Positions 35,632-46,340 of a stretch of 64,000 nt of DNA are shown here, one piece after another (position 1 is the stretch's first letter; each line of letters begins with the position of its first letter). The position numbers and the translations under genes were made by a program. Source of the stretch: Berberis thunbergii (Eukaryota; Streptophyta; Magnoliopsida; Ranunculales; Berberidaceae). The stretch lies in NCBI GenBank assembly GCA_003290165.1, contig QNQO01000219.1, positions 558,001-622,000 of the forward strand, given 5' to 3'. The notes beneath the pieces are model-generated. The model searched no databases. It was not told the DNA's origin and was given only the letters and a program-made list of their open reading frames with translations.

Positions 35632-35935
35632 CACTACTACAAATATTAGCTTAGGTAACGCCACTTAGATAGCGCTTTTTTAAAGAGCTATCCAAGTGGG
35701 CGCTAGGATAGCGCTTATTTGTCTTTAAAAAAAAAAAAAAAAAAAAAAACGCTACAATAACGCTTAAAATTTTTTTTTTCAGTTAAGCGCTATCTTAATT
35801 ATGTCTTAGATAGCGCTTTAAAAAACGCTATGTGAAAAAAGTTACCAAAACTACAATAGCACTTTTAAAGTGCTTGCATAGCGCTTTTTTAAAGCGCTAT
35901 GCTACTTTCCTCTTGTATAGCGCTTCAAATATCAA
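35632..35935. repeat. CACTA left subterminal repeat region
   Basis: At least six copies of ATAGCGCTTT or its reverse (for example near 35,668, 35,709, 35,782, 35,812, 35,878, 35,920), separated by A/T tracts. In characterised CACTA elements, such clustered subterminal motifs bind the transposase partner protein. Confidence 0.85.
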
Positions 35936-36049
35936 ATTAAATCTCGTTTTTTAAGATCTTGATATGATCGGACGGTTAATATCAAAAGCCCTAATAAAAA
36001 CCTAAATCTCGACCACATGTATTTTGGTTATGCTTTTGCCATTTTTTCA

Positions 36050-36215
36050 AACACAGAGAGGAGGGACGGAACAGAGGCGAGGAACCAGATCGAGGAGGCG
36101 AGGAACCGAGGAAGGACGCGAGGAAGGAGGCGACTCAGGCGAGGAACCGAGGAAGGAGGCGACTCAGGCGAGGAACCAGAGGAGGCGAGGAGGCGAGGAA
36201 CCGAGGAGTCGCAGG
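36050..36215. repeat. Purine-rich minisatellite in the CACTA element
   Basis: Repeated GGCGAGGAACCGAGGA-type units, with variant spacing, over about 165 bases. The block ends at a possible splice donor (CAGG|GTAAGG). It could form the untranslated first exon of a transcript reading into the captured genes. The open frames across it are repeat artefacts. Confidence 0.6.
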
Positions 36216-36414
36216 GTAAGGACCAGGTTCGTCTCTCTCGCTCGACTCTCACTCAATCACTGTTGGTGTTTTGTGATTTGTGTTTTGTGTTTTTTGTTTT
36301 GGGGTCTGATTGAACATTTGGGTTTTTCAAGATTTAGTTTTGATTAGTAGATTGTGGGGTTTAACCCCCTTTTGATCCATTTGTGAGTGTGGGGTTTTGA
36401 TTTTGGTAAAGAAG

Positions 36415-36609
36415 ATGACAGTGGGGGTTGGGATTGATGTGTCTGATGATGGGAATTTGGTGGTTTTGGACAATTGTATATTGTCTGGTGTTCATGAAAA
36501 TATTGATCTAACTCCGGCTGGTTGTGGAGATTTGATTAATGGAGCTTTTATTGGTGTCAGATCGGATCACACTGGGAGTCACCGCGTCTTTCCAGTTGGA
36601 AAACTTGAG
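36415..36609 (+). pseudogene. Captured fragment: galactinol-sucrose galactosyltransferase (raffinose synthase / SIP type), first exon
   Basis: From the ATG at 36415 the peptide reads MTVGVGIDVSDDGNLVVLDN, then CILSGVHENIDLTP, GDLINGAFIGVRSDHTGSHR, VFPVGKLE. This is the N-terminus of plant raffinose-synthase/seed-imbibition (GH36) proteins, which transfer galactose from galactinol or cleave alpha-galactosides. The fragment has about 65 codons and ends at TAA, or at a GA|GTAAGA donor if spliced. Only the N-terminal exon is present, with no catalytic residues. Confidence 0.8.
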
Positions 36610-36767
36610 TAAGAAACTCATCCCTTTTTTCTGTTGATGTTTGTCTGTTGTAAATTTGATTCCCATGCATTGTTCTATTATGCGATTTTGATTATAATGC
36701 TAAGATTGGGATTTTTAGTTTATGTGACGTGGTTTATAATTTGGGGTCTTTTGATATGTGATGGTAG

Positions 36768-38088
36768 AGTACTTCAAAAATAGGATTGATAGAGACGATG
36801 CTGTGGATGCCATGCTTCGGTATGCTGATTCCGGTCTTACCACTTTTGACATGGCTGACCACTGTGAGTAAGCTAAAATCCTTGAACACTAACTTGTATG
36901 ATCATTCTATTTTCATATTACTTCTTCCATTTAGTTTCTTGTCATTGATTTGTCACGATATTGACATTATCTGCTGCCAGGGTAACTCTTCATTTGGTAT
37001 CATTTTGGCCACCATGTCTAACAATCTCGTGAAGGGTTATGATCTTTGATGTTGTAAACACTCATGATACAGCTATAAAGAAGATGCATGATTTTGAATT
37101 TACCATTTTAATTTTGTCGCTGAATGGACTAATGCCATCATAGAAGTGCATCAAGTCTTTACTCAAAGGCCATTTTACATCATTGGTTCAACTGGGAACT
37201 GAGATCATCTCACTGTCAATATGTTCTTATTTTTGTTTTCAACACAAAAAAGTTAATGATATTACTCGTAAGCACTATCCCCAGTTGAATGTTTAAACCT
37301 ACCTTAAATTGGGCTTGTATCCTAACGTGCACCCTTTTTTGTTCATTTGTCTTGTTCTAGATTTATTTCCAATAATTGATAGCAATTTCAGTTAGTTTGC
37401 TTCTGCAGATGGGCCTGCTGAAGATCTGTATGGCATTTTCATCAATAAAGTACGCAGAGAGCGTCCGCCAGAATTTCTAGAACATATAAGAGGGTTAGTG
37501 CAACTTCTGTACTTGGAGTTCAAATAATTTAGTGGTTATTCTTCAAATTTATAGGAAGGAACAGTTCCTGCTATTTAGCACCATGCACGCATCTCTTGTT
37601 GTGCCATGAAAATCTCTTGTTGTAAATGCCATGAAAAAGTTGCATGTGTGAGAATGTTTTTCTCCCATTTATATATGTCTCTTGCTATATTAGTGGAATT
37701 TCACTCGATTTGACATCTTGAATTGGAGGTCACAAGAAGCTCAAGACTGATTCTTCCCCTGATTTTTATACCTTTTTTCAACTTGTATATTCATGACTGA
37801 GGGCGATCTAGGTTTGTTACAAGAATGTTCACTGGAGTGTTGCAAGCTGGGTTCTCTCATATGTTTTGTCTCTTTCTTCAAGCAGAATCATTATTAGTAT
37901 TGGGAAAATAAAATTTTGTTAGTAATGGTTGGATTAACTATTTTTTTTTTTTTTCTATGGGATTATATTTCAGTCTTACCAAATGGGTGCCACTTCCAGT
38001 TAAAATGACCAGTAGCTATGTGCGCAAGAGCATTGATGTTTCAAGGAAGAGAATGGATGTTGCTTCTTTGGACATGCTTCAGTTTCAC
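36768..38088 (+). pseudogene. Captured fragment: aldo/keto reductase, three exons with working splice sites
   Basis: The exons are 36768-36863, 37409-37493 and 37974-38088. Joined at GT/AG sites (CACT|GTGAGT ... CTGCAG|AT; AGAGG|GTTAGT ... TTTCAG|TC), they read in one frame: DAVDAMLRYADSGLTTFDMA, DHYGPAEDLYGIFINK, RRERPPEFLEHIRG, LTKWVPLPVKMTSSYVRKSI, MDVASLDMLQFH. This is the N-terminal half of a plant aldo/keto reductase; the catalytic Tyr context D-H-Y-G (Y of the D-Y-K-H tetrad) is kept. The frame stops right after LQFH. Introns of about 545 and 480 bp were carried along, so capture was at the DNA level. Confidence 0.8.
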
Positions 38089-38252
38089 TGATATTTTTCT
38101 GTCTCCAGCTGTTCACTAGATGCATAGATATACACTGGTATTTTCCTGTTTCCAGCTGTTCACTAGACACACAGATATACAGTAAAACCTCTCTGTAGTA
38201 ATAATATTGGGACCCACCAATTTTCCTTCATATATTGTAGTTACAATATATG

Positions 38253-38411
38253 AAGGAACAACTGATTCAACAGTGGGTTGGAATTGATGATGCGGTGAAG
38301 TCACAAATCAAGGAACTAAAGTTGAGGACATTTGGGTTTTCTGTTGCGGAAGCGGGTCATACATCGGGGCAGGTTATTGCTAAGGTTGAGTTGAATGTGA
38401 TCGAAGAGAAG
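38253..38411 (+). pseudogene. Captured fragment: importin subunit beta
   Basis: The peptide reads QLIQQWVGIDDAVKSQIKEL, then RTFGFSVAEAGHTSGQVIAK, VELNVIEEK, stop at 38412-38414. The block 'W-x-x-I-D...K-S-Q-I-K-x-L...V-A-E-A-x-H-T-S-x-Q-V-I-A-K-V' belongs to plant importin beta-1 (KPNB1-type HEAT-repeat nuclear import receptors). Only one HEAT region is present. The sequence after VIAKV diverges, so it is truncated. Confidence 0.72.
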
Positions 38412-38478
38412 TAGACTGTCCTACTAACAGTGAGTACTCTCTCTCGCATTCGAGCTTTGGCTCTTTCTCGACGGAGCG

Positions 38479-39230
38479 TTGTTACTGGCTTTCTCGATCA
38501 AACACTTTGCAAGCAATCAAAACCAATCAAGCTCTCCCCTTTCTTCTTCGTCAACCTCCGAAACAGTTCTCCACCGAACCAGAGAACCCGCCATAGAAGA
38601 CGGATTTAGCCGACCCAGAGAACCAGAAGAATCGATACCCAGACTCAGCAATCGACCCCATTCTTCAATCTTCAAGCAATGGTAACTTTCTACCCGAACT
38701 AGGGTTAGGGTTTATTGCATTTGGGAATTAAAAACTTTGGGTTTTGATTGGAATGTAAATTTTTTGTGTCTTTTGTTGTGTAGAAGCGATCTATGGGAAA
38801 CTGACTGGAATTGGGAAGCATACGTTGAAGACGGACATTGTTGATATGCTTGAAGGCTGTGCTTTGAGTCCTATTGATATTCGAGTCGATTACAATCGAT
38901 ATTTCAATCCACAAGGAATGTATGTATTCTTATGTGAATAAATTACTTGAAGTTTGAATCTCATGGATGCATTGTTTGATTGAATAATTCATGTATTGTG
39001 AATGGATTCAGGGTTCTGCAGTTCCAGTCTCGCAAGGCATTTGATACTGCCATAAGGTTGATTCGAGGGAAGGGTCAGATGTTTCGGCTGGAAAAGGTGA
39101 TGCTTGTTTCGGATTTGGGTTCGATACTTCTGATTCATGGTGTGTACTTCTGTATGAATGAATAAACTGTTTTATTGTATTTCAGGTGGACCGTAGCATG
39201 TGGGAAATTACAACTTATGAAGGAAAAACC
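38479..39230 (+). pseudogene. Captured multi-exon fragment, RRM-type protein-like (tentative)
   Basis: The first open exon (38479-38682) is Ser/Pro-rich and ends at ATG|GTAACT. It is followed by exons 38784-38919, 39012-39096 and 39186-39230, whose junctions preserve one frame: EAIYGKLTGIGKHTLKTDIV, DIRVDYNRYFNPQGM, VLQFQSRKAFDTAIRLI, RGKGQMFRLEK, VDRSMWEITTYEGKT. I recall a plant nucleic-acid-binding (RRM-containing) family with similar 'Y-D-x-A-I-R...R-L-x-K-x-D-R-S-x-W...Y-x-G-K-T' text but cannot confirm it. What is certain is that the splice sites are intact and the reading frame runs across four exons. Confidence 0.5.
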
Positions 39231-40416
39231 GTAAGTCATAGTATTTTATGATGTTAGTTGTTTTATTTTCTTGTTATGGATTTAGTTGGGTATTTTATCT
39301 TATTGATATCGTATCGATGTCCAGTACTCACCTCACACAATATATATCTTATTGTGTTTGCTACATCACGTCACATCATCTGGACTTGAAAGGTGAAGCA
39401 ACACGTTGTTCTTGTTTTGGAAGGGATCCTTGTTGGTCTGAGCTTACATGATGTAAACACATTATAAGGATGTCTGAAAAAATTTGCCTTTTTTCAGTTG
39501 TTGCATTTCACTGAGTAGATGCACAAACAATCGCTTGTAGATGCAACTAGATTGTTGTACTATCTGCTTGGATCCTTACTTTTTTAACTGCTTAAAATAT
39601 GTGTACTTTTGCATGCTGCTGACTGATATTTTACATTCATTTGTTATATAGGCTTGGGAATTTTGTCTCTATTGCTTAAATAAAACAAAATAAAATTCAT
39701 GCCTCTACTTCCACTTCAATTTCAATTGCATTGCCAATTTAGTTAATTGTTTGTGCACTCTGTTGAAGTTTGAACTGCCCGGAGGTACATTTGTGATCAA
39801 AGTCTTAACTGAAGGGTCAGTTACAGAGTCAAATAACAAGATATGATAACATGAAGTCCTCAAGTCTGAACCTTTGTTGATCCAGTTACCTGTTTTTGTT
39901 TGATAAAACTAATGTGAATAATGATAAATTATTAGCAGTAAATCATTTCCCGTACTTGTAGTGATGATTGCTTACACTCCATATTGCTAAGTTTAGAACT
40001 ACAGTGACCCATATGGAACTATTGCCTTCTCTTACCATTAAAGTTGAGAAGACAATATCTAAACTATTAGAAATGTTTACCTTGGTGTTAGTGCTTTTAT
40101 TCCGACTCTTTGAATGCCGCGCTCTTTCCGCTTATAAATATCATCTTGTGTGAAACATCTGTAGTTTAAGAATTGTTGTGCCACACCACCTTATAGTGTA
40201 CTTATTCTTAAAGGTATAAGCATTATTTTTATGTGGTGTCTGTAACTTTGCTATTCTATTTTTCTCGGTTCTGCTTGGGTATTTGTTGAGGGAGGTATTA
40301 TAACATCTTAAGTAGTTCTTTCCACATGAAAAGATTCAGTGGTAATTCTGGGTAAAAGTGGAATTTATTCTGGTAACTTTTATTTATTTTTAATTTCCAC
40401 CTTTTTCTGGATGCAG

Positions 40417-40732
40417 TTCTTTACCACGAAACCTTATGCTTGTGAACCTTCAAGCTTACCCAAATATCCTCCTTGCAAAGAAATGGATGTGAAATTGAGG
40501 GATGAAGAAGCTAGAAGGTTATATGGTTATTCATTACTTTCCAAATGTTTATTCTGCAGAAATGCTAATGCCTATCTAAGGATATATATACTTATCCTCC
40601 CTCCACAGGCAAAGAGGTACGAGTTTTAAAGGAAATCTTGGTGATGGCACAAAGAGAGTGCGATCTCGTGATCGTGGTGACAGGGCTGTTCCAGCTCCAG
40701 AAGCAAATGCCGAGCTTCAAGTGAACTTAGAT
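40417..40732 (+). pseudogene. Captured fragment: CDK-like protein kinase, region after the kinase domain
   Basis: The exons 40417-40517 and 40619-40732 join AG|GTTATA ... CCACAG|GC in frame: FFTTKPYACEPSSLPKYPPC, KEMDVKLRDEEARRQRG, KRVRSRDRGDRAVPAPEANA, ELQVNLD. This is the end of the kinase domain and the following conserved tail of plant cyclin-dependent-kinase-like Ser/Thr kinases (the At1g54610/At1g18670 type). No ATP-binding or catalytic-loop motifs are present, so it cannot act as a kinase. Confidence 0.8.
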
Positions 40733-41186
40733 GTGAGATTCACTCTTTATATTTGTTGGTTACTGTTCACTTAGCCAGTTTGTCAGTCATTCAATGGCAT
40801 GTGATGTGGTATCTGTCCTTGTATTAAGACACATTGAATGATTCGTTCTTCTTGGATGGGATTTGATTTAGGTGCATTACCTAAGTTTTACTTATGCTCT
40901 GTTTCAGTTAATCGCCCTTCTTAAACAATATATATCTGAAATCTGTAATTAGCGTCAACTTTAGTTGTTGAACAACCTTGCCAGTATTTGTCGCACTAGG
41001 CTGCACTTGTATGCATTTCACTTTGATCTTTGTCGCACTAGGCTGCACTTGTATGCATTTCACTTTGATCTGGATCACTTCCTCGTGAAATTTCTATAGA
41101 CTAGATTTATTGATTGATGATACACATATTTTGTTCAGATTGGTCATCTCTTGCACTAACTGGTGAGTTCTTGTTGAAATGAAAAG

Positions 41187-41640
41187 GATTCATATGAACA
41201 TGGGAATCAGTCTGATGTCACCGAAGAAAGAGATGAGGTCAGGGTAGAAGCTGCAGAGACTGGTTATACTGTTCCTTCACCTAGCCAAGGAGAAAAGAAG
41301 GTTGTGCAAAAGGTTTGCCATTCTGGAGATGCAATGGTTAAATCAGTTCCTGGCAGATTCCTTCCTCCACATGTTGAAAGCAGAAGTTCACAGGAGCAAC
41401 AATTTAACAGCTCCACACATGGACCAGAAACTGGTTCCCCTGAATTTTCATTCTCTGGCCAAGAAAACTTGGAGGCTTAAGCAAATGAGACCCAAAGGCA
41501 AGAGTGGTCAGCGAACAACTCGTCTCATTCAAATGGGCCCTCTGAGCACCTTGCACGGCAGAAGTTCTCTTCTTTTCAAATGAATGGGAGTATCTACAAT
41601 ACTCAACCGATCATCAGCTTTGTAACAGCAAACTTGTTAT
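41187..41640 (+). pseudogene. Captured fragment of an unidentified protein
   Basis: After an AAAAG acceptor near 41,186 a frame reads DSYEHGNQSDVTEERDEVRV, GYTVPSPSQGEKKVVQK, SVPGRFLPPHVESRSSQEQQ, then TAA and, in the same frame, ANETQRQEWSANNSSHSNGP, SEHLARQKFSSFQMNGSIYN. It is polar and probably disordered. It may follow the kinase tail in the same source gene or come from another gene; I do not recognise it. Confidence 0.4.
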
Positions 41641-41818
41641 ATTGCAACTCAAGATTCATAGCTTAGTTTGAATTTACAAGCACCCAACCCAAACATGCGT
41701 GAGTCTCATCTTTAGGCTCATATGTTAGTGTCGTTCTTGTGTTGAGTTCATGCCCTTAGATTGTATGTAGTGCACGTTTTGATTCTGTTAACTATATTAA
41801 TTGCTTTTGATACCACAG

Positions 41819-42170
41819 ATCGTGGAGATGAGAGTTCACATGGACTGTGCAGGTTGTGAGAGCAAGATCATCAAGAAGGCACTTTTGAAACTCAAAGGTA
41901 TGTATATATTACTTACCAACATGCATGTTCTTCTATGTATATATACCAAAATTTCCAGCGTTTTATGCTTTTCATAACATGCATGTACTTATGGTATATA
42001 TGTATCTCTGTATATGTGTTATCAGGAGTGGATGATGATATTGACATATACACGGGCATGCAGAAGGTGACCGTCAATGGATGGGCAGACCAGAAAAAAG
42101 GTCCTTTAAGTCGGTGAGGAAGACAGGAAGAAGGGCAGAGCTATGGCAATTCCCATACAACCCGGAGATA
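41819..42170 (+). pseudogene. Captured fragment: heavy-metal-associated (HMA) domain protein, HIPP type
   Basis: Exon 41819-41897 encodes IVEMRVHMDCAGCESKIIKK and then ALLKLKG, with the metal-binding M-x-C-x-x-C motif (M-D-C-A-G-C) intact. It joins at CAAAG|GTATG ... ATCAG|GA to exon 42026 onward: VDDDIDIYTGMQKVTVNGWA, DQKKG. A small deletion then shifts the frame and a TGA follows at 42115; in the other frame the expected RKTGRRAELWQFPYNP is still readable. The family comprises heavy-metal isoprenylated plant proteins involved in metal handling. The C-terminal isoprenylation box is not seen. Confidence 0.85.
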
Positions 42171-42179
42171 ACCAATGGT

Positions 42180-42470
42180 TAAAGGTGAATCATCAAGGAC
42201 TGAAATCCAAGTAGCAAGACCATGTCACGAGATTCCTATTGAGTTGGGGGGTGTATTGGAATCCCTGCAACGAGCCAAGTTGTCATTGAAGCAAGAACTC
42301 AATAGGTAACCTCAGTCGATACGAGAAATGTCGTTGATGAGAGCAATCGAAGCCCCTCTTCCAGCTAATATGAAGAAGGACCCCATGGAGATTCCTGTCA
42401 GATATGGCAGCTAGGGGTTTGGACATCAATGTGGCAGCTAGGGGTCCCGTTACCTGCTGCACTTTGTATG
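42180..42470 (+). pseudogene. Captured fragment, coiled-coil-like, unidentified
   Basis: A frame reads GESSRTEIQVARPCHEIPIE, then LGGVLESLQRAKLSLKQELN, stop, and further remnants (APLPANMKK; EIPVRYGS). The L-E-S-L-Q-R-A-K-L-S-L-K-Q-E-L stretch predicts an amphipathic helix. A short direct repeat, TGGCAGCTAGGGGT, occurs at about 42,406 and 42,432. The source gene is not recognised. Confidence 0.4.
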
Positions 42471-42664
42471 AATGCTTAAATTATATTTTGAATGAATGAG
42501 AAACAGTTAGTTATCATGTTGTGTCTTTATTGATTGATTGAACGTTGTCATTATTATATTAAATATTATATTTAGCCCAGAAAATCGGTATCGAAAAAAT
42601 AGAAAAAACAAATCAAAGTTAATAAAAAAAATTCACCGAAGCTAATTAAAAAAAAATCAACAAA

Positions 42665-42947
42665 ATTAAATAGCGCTCATCAAAGCGCTATGCAAGCTAA
42701 TTTAAAAAAAAAATTAGAGCTTACATAGCGCTTTCTAAGGCGCTATTGAAGTTAATTAAAAAAAAAAATCAACGCTTAGATAGCGCTTAATATAAACGCT
42801 ATCTAACGAAGCGCTATTCAAGTACGCGCCTTGCATAGCGCTTTTTTGAGCGCTATCTAAACTACCATAGCGGTAGCTTAGATAGCGCTAAAAAGCGCTA
42901 TCTAAGCCTATTTTTAAGCGCTATGCAAGCCTATATTTGTAGTAGTG
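42665..42947. repeat. CACTA right subterminal repeat region
   Basis: Dense copies of ATAGCGCTTT / AAAGCGCTAT and partial variants (for example near 42,672, 42,726, 42,781, 42,834, 42,882, 42,914), mirroring the left end. Confidence 0.87.
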
Positions 42948-43326
42948 GCGGCTAGGGTTCGGTGAGGTGATGATGGATGGATGCTATTGCTGGATGGGTG
43001 CGAAACAGTGAGGGATTGTGGCTGTACGATGGTTAGGGCTTGTTGTGGAGGCTGTGGATGGGATGGGTCGATCAAAGCCAGGTATTTCCCCCCTTTTATT
43101 CTTGTTTTCCTCTTTCTGTGGTTTCTTTGTTGGTGTGGTTTCCTTGCTTGTGTGAATTCCTTGTGCAATTAATATTCCTAAATTGCCAAGTTGCTTCTTT
43201 TTAAAATATTGTAATTGGAAACCTACACAAACATGCAAGTAGCAATTAGTACCATAATTAACAAGTAATAGCTAAAAATATATATAGAAATATGGTACTA
43301 AAAATAGACTAATTATGCCCCTATCA

Positions 43327-45167
43327 AATTTCCCCACACTTATCTTTTGTTAGTCCTCGAGCAAGTCCAAGAAACAAAAATAAAAGACTCAAATGACTCA
43401 ATCTATACTTTCCAACATTTGTCTCAGAGATTTTCAATGGATCATGACATGTTAATATTCTTTGTAAACATGAGATTAAATCTACATCATTCGCAAATTA
43501 ATACACGTTCATAGCAATGATATAAAAATTTACAATTAAATTAATCCAAGTGACTGTGAAACTCAAGCGCGTGCCAAGATGAATTAACCCAAAAATCTCA
43601 CTGAATGCACTCTTTTCTTTTTCACTGATTGTTTGGTAAAATCGCTCTTCCTATTCTAGTTATATGTGAGAGGATTGATGTAAAAGGGAAATAAATAGCT
43701 CACATATGATATAACAAGAAAGAACGACATTTTCTAATTTTTTTTTTTTGGGCTGATATATGATCTCATGGAAGGAATGCTACTACTTGAATGCAAGAAC
43801 TAGTGACACCATATGCTCATACCTCATTCGAATCTCCACATCATGACATTGCAAGACACACTCAATCAAAAGGTCTTAATTCAGGTTATAATGGGGCCAG
43901 GGGTCAAGGGAAGAGAAATAACGGATATGAAGTTTTCAAAGGGCTTGAAGAAATGGTGAAAACATGCAATAAGATTAGAGACATTAGCAAAGAATCATAT
44001 GGTTCAAGACATAAGTGGTATAATGACGAGGTGACTCATTGATAATGAAGACTTTCAACAATTATTTTGTATCTATTGAAAAGAATTGAACTATTTGTAT
44101 GGTATTGTAATACTGAATGGATAAAGATAAGGACTTGTATCCCTTTTGTAATTTTTTTTTTTGCAGCTCTTTCTTTTTGAACTGTCTACCACAAGGGTCT
44201 TTCCCCACACTTGCTTTTCAACATACCTTGAACCACAATAAAGTATTTGCAAATCAAATTATGCTCCACTCGTTTTATTAGGTTAGGGATAGAGAATGAG
44301 GGTAATGAAATAAAAGGCTTAATAACAGACTCAATGGGGTTAACCTAAAGGAAAAATATTATGGATCAGGATTATTTGGCAATGGTGGAAACTAGGTGTC
44401 TTTATCATGTCAAGCATGTCATGCAATTCAATATGCTGCTTTGAACGAAATTAATACAAGTTTTAGTGTTTAATTCTTAATTTTGAAAGCAATCCAAGTA
44501 GCAACCAAAGCAAACAAGATTGAGATCATGCAACAAATTATTATTGACAAAAGAAATAAAAGATGACCTAACTAAAAACTCTCAAAATCAAAGGAACAAT
44601 AGGCTCAAAACTCACATATGGGTTAGAATGAGTTAAATTCAACTAAGCATGCTATGAGTATCAATTACTAAGTTGATTACATGTGAATTTGCATATGATA
44701 ACCATAAATAAGCATTAACCAAAGAATAATATTAGATCTTGAATCATGTTTATAAATCATCTTAAAGTCATGCAATTAAAAACCAAATCTCATCATTGTG
44801 TTGGAAAGTATCCTAAGACTCAAAACAAATATAAATTTTTATTTTTATTTTTAGTTATTATTATTATTATGATTATTATTATTATTTTATCTTTATGACA
44901 CTAATACCAACCAAGAAAATAAAAAACCAACAATTTTTTTTTTCAAAATAAAACAATGTTTTGTTCCCCCGTACTTAAACTTAACATTGTCCTCAATGTT
45001 AATAGATTATAGCACATGCAATGAAATATTTAAATGCGAAAAAAAACTACTAACAAACAAAAACAAAAATAACAAAAATAAATTAAAATGATAAAGAAAT
45101 CAAATTTGAGTGGGTTGCCTCCCAAGAAGCGCTTGTCTTAACGAGTGCAGCCTGACGGTATCTCCAA
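43327..45167. other. Non-coding 3' internal region of gypsy element 2
   Basis: AT-rich, starting with the polypurine tract (CCCCACACTT on this strand). It contains poly-T and ATT triplet runs near 43,740 and 44,855-44,890. No coherent frame recognised. Confidence 0.5.
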
Positions 45168-45540
45168 TTAATTTTCAGAATAAGTGAGAACATGGAGTGA
45201 TACGTCCTCCACGTCATGTTCCACAAATGACTCATGATAGGGCTTAAGTCGATGATGTTTCACTTTAAACTCCTTCCCGGTTGTGACACTCCTAATCTGT
45301 ATAACACCATGGGGAAAAACATTAGTAACAATAAAAGGACCAACCCATTCAGAACGTAACTTACCAGTTCTAAGACATGATTGGAAAAGCAAGACTTTCA
45401 TTCCAATGACAAAAGTATTTCCATGGATCATCTGATCATGAAAACTATGGTGTTCTCCTTATAATTGTTTTTACTACCATAAGCCTCATCATGGATCTTT
45501 TCAAGCTCATTCAACTGAAATTTCTTCCGCTTCTTTGTGT
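45168..45540 (-). pseudogene. Gypsy element 2: integrase C-terminal remnant
   Basis: The minus strand gives FQLNELEKIHDEAYGSKNNY and, after a frameshift, VIGMKVLLFQSCLRTGKLRS, EWVGPFIVTNVFPHGVIQIR, VKHHRLKPYHE. This aligns with the end of the Athila-like integrase at 15,750-16,090. All upstream pol sequence is missing. Confidence 0.85.
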
Positions 45541-45596
45541 CATAGGGAACTTCATTGCTCTCATATCCAACGGCAGTAGTGATGTTGGTCTCAAGT

Positions 45597-46340
45597 TCAT
45601 CCTCGTTTTTTTAGGTCTGACAATTTCAAGGCCAAATTGTCATTCACATTAATAGAAAAACAAGAATGATTTTTATCATGATATCTCGTGGCTTCAAAGA
45701 TGTTGAAGCCAATCACATCACCATCAAATTCCATGGTCAGTTTCCCCGCATGTACATCAATATTTGTCTTCGCAGTTTTCATGAAGGGGCGCCCTAAAAG
45801 AAGAGGCAAATGTGCTGAAAATTTCGAATCTTCCATCTCAAGAACATAGAAATCTGCTGGGAATATCAAATGGTTAACCTGCACCAACACATCTTTCAAC
45901 AAACCTTGAGGATATGCATTAGAACAGTCAGCCAATTGAATAATAACACCATCATTTTTTAACTTCCCAAGATTCATAGATCGATAAATAGAATACGACA
46001 TAACATTAATTGAAGCACCTAAGTCCAACATTGCATTCTCCCAACCGCCATTCTCAATCAGTTGAGGACATTGATCAGATGGATGTCCTGGCTTTGTACA
46101 CACGCCACAAACCTGTGCAACTCCTAGCATATTCGGCTTCCCTAGGGCCTGAGTCACAAGTGAGGTAAGATTAGCCATTTGAGCTTCCAAACTAGAATTA
46201 GTACTTGCCTCATTGACTTGGCGTGAAGGCTCTCCAATTCCTTCATACTGGTGGGCATTTAAGGCTCGGTTTGCAATCAAAGTTTTTGCTGCTGCTGGAG
46301 TTTTATCAACCAAAGCTCCTCCTGCCGCTGCATCTAACAT
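45597..46340 (-). pseudogene. Gypsy element 2: gag C-terminus fused to protease
   Basis: A 247-codon open frame contains a zinc knuckle CGVCTKPGHPSDQC, then within 20 residues the protease active site AMLDLGASINVMSYSIYR, the strand region VLVQVNHLIFPADFYVLEM and LPLLLGRPFMKTAKTNIDVH. The spacer between knuckle and protease is unusually short, suggesting an in-frame deletion (knuckle end QLIENGG joins WENAMLDLG). Confidence 0.88.

Larger units (their letters stand above)
35632..42947 (+). mobile_element. CACTA transposon carrying multiple captured host gene fragments
   Basis: The ends read inward CACTACTACAAATAT (35632) and CACTACTACAAATATAGG (42947), the classic CACTA (En/Spm) terminus. The 3-bp target GCG is duplicated (35629-35631, 42948-42950) and the unbroken right LTR of the host element supplies the empty site. 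Both ends have subterminal arrays of TAGCGCTT/AAGCGCTA units. I see no TNPD-like or TNPA-like transposase. The interior contains plus-strand fragments of at least six recognisable plant proteins and two or more unrecognised ones, many with introns. It is therefore a non-autonomous element of the gene-capturing kind known from other plants (Tgm-Express and Tpn1 are the comparisons I have in mind). Confidence 0.94.
34336..43326 (-). repeat. 3' LTR of gypsy element 2, split by the CACTA insertion
   Basis: The LTR halves are 34336-35631 and 42948-43326; subtracting the insert leaves about 1.67 kb, matching the 1.65-kb right LTR. The polypurine tract follows on the minus strand (AAGTGTGGGGAAATT at 43327-43341). 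Confidence 0.92.

Noticed and set aside
36017..36347. Three overlapping Arg/Glu/Gly-rich open frames
   Set aside because: They are translations of the purine-rich minisatellite in three frames.
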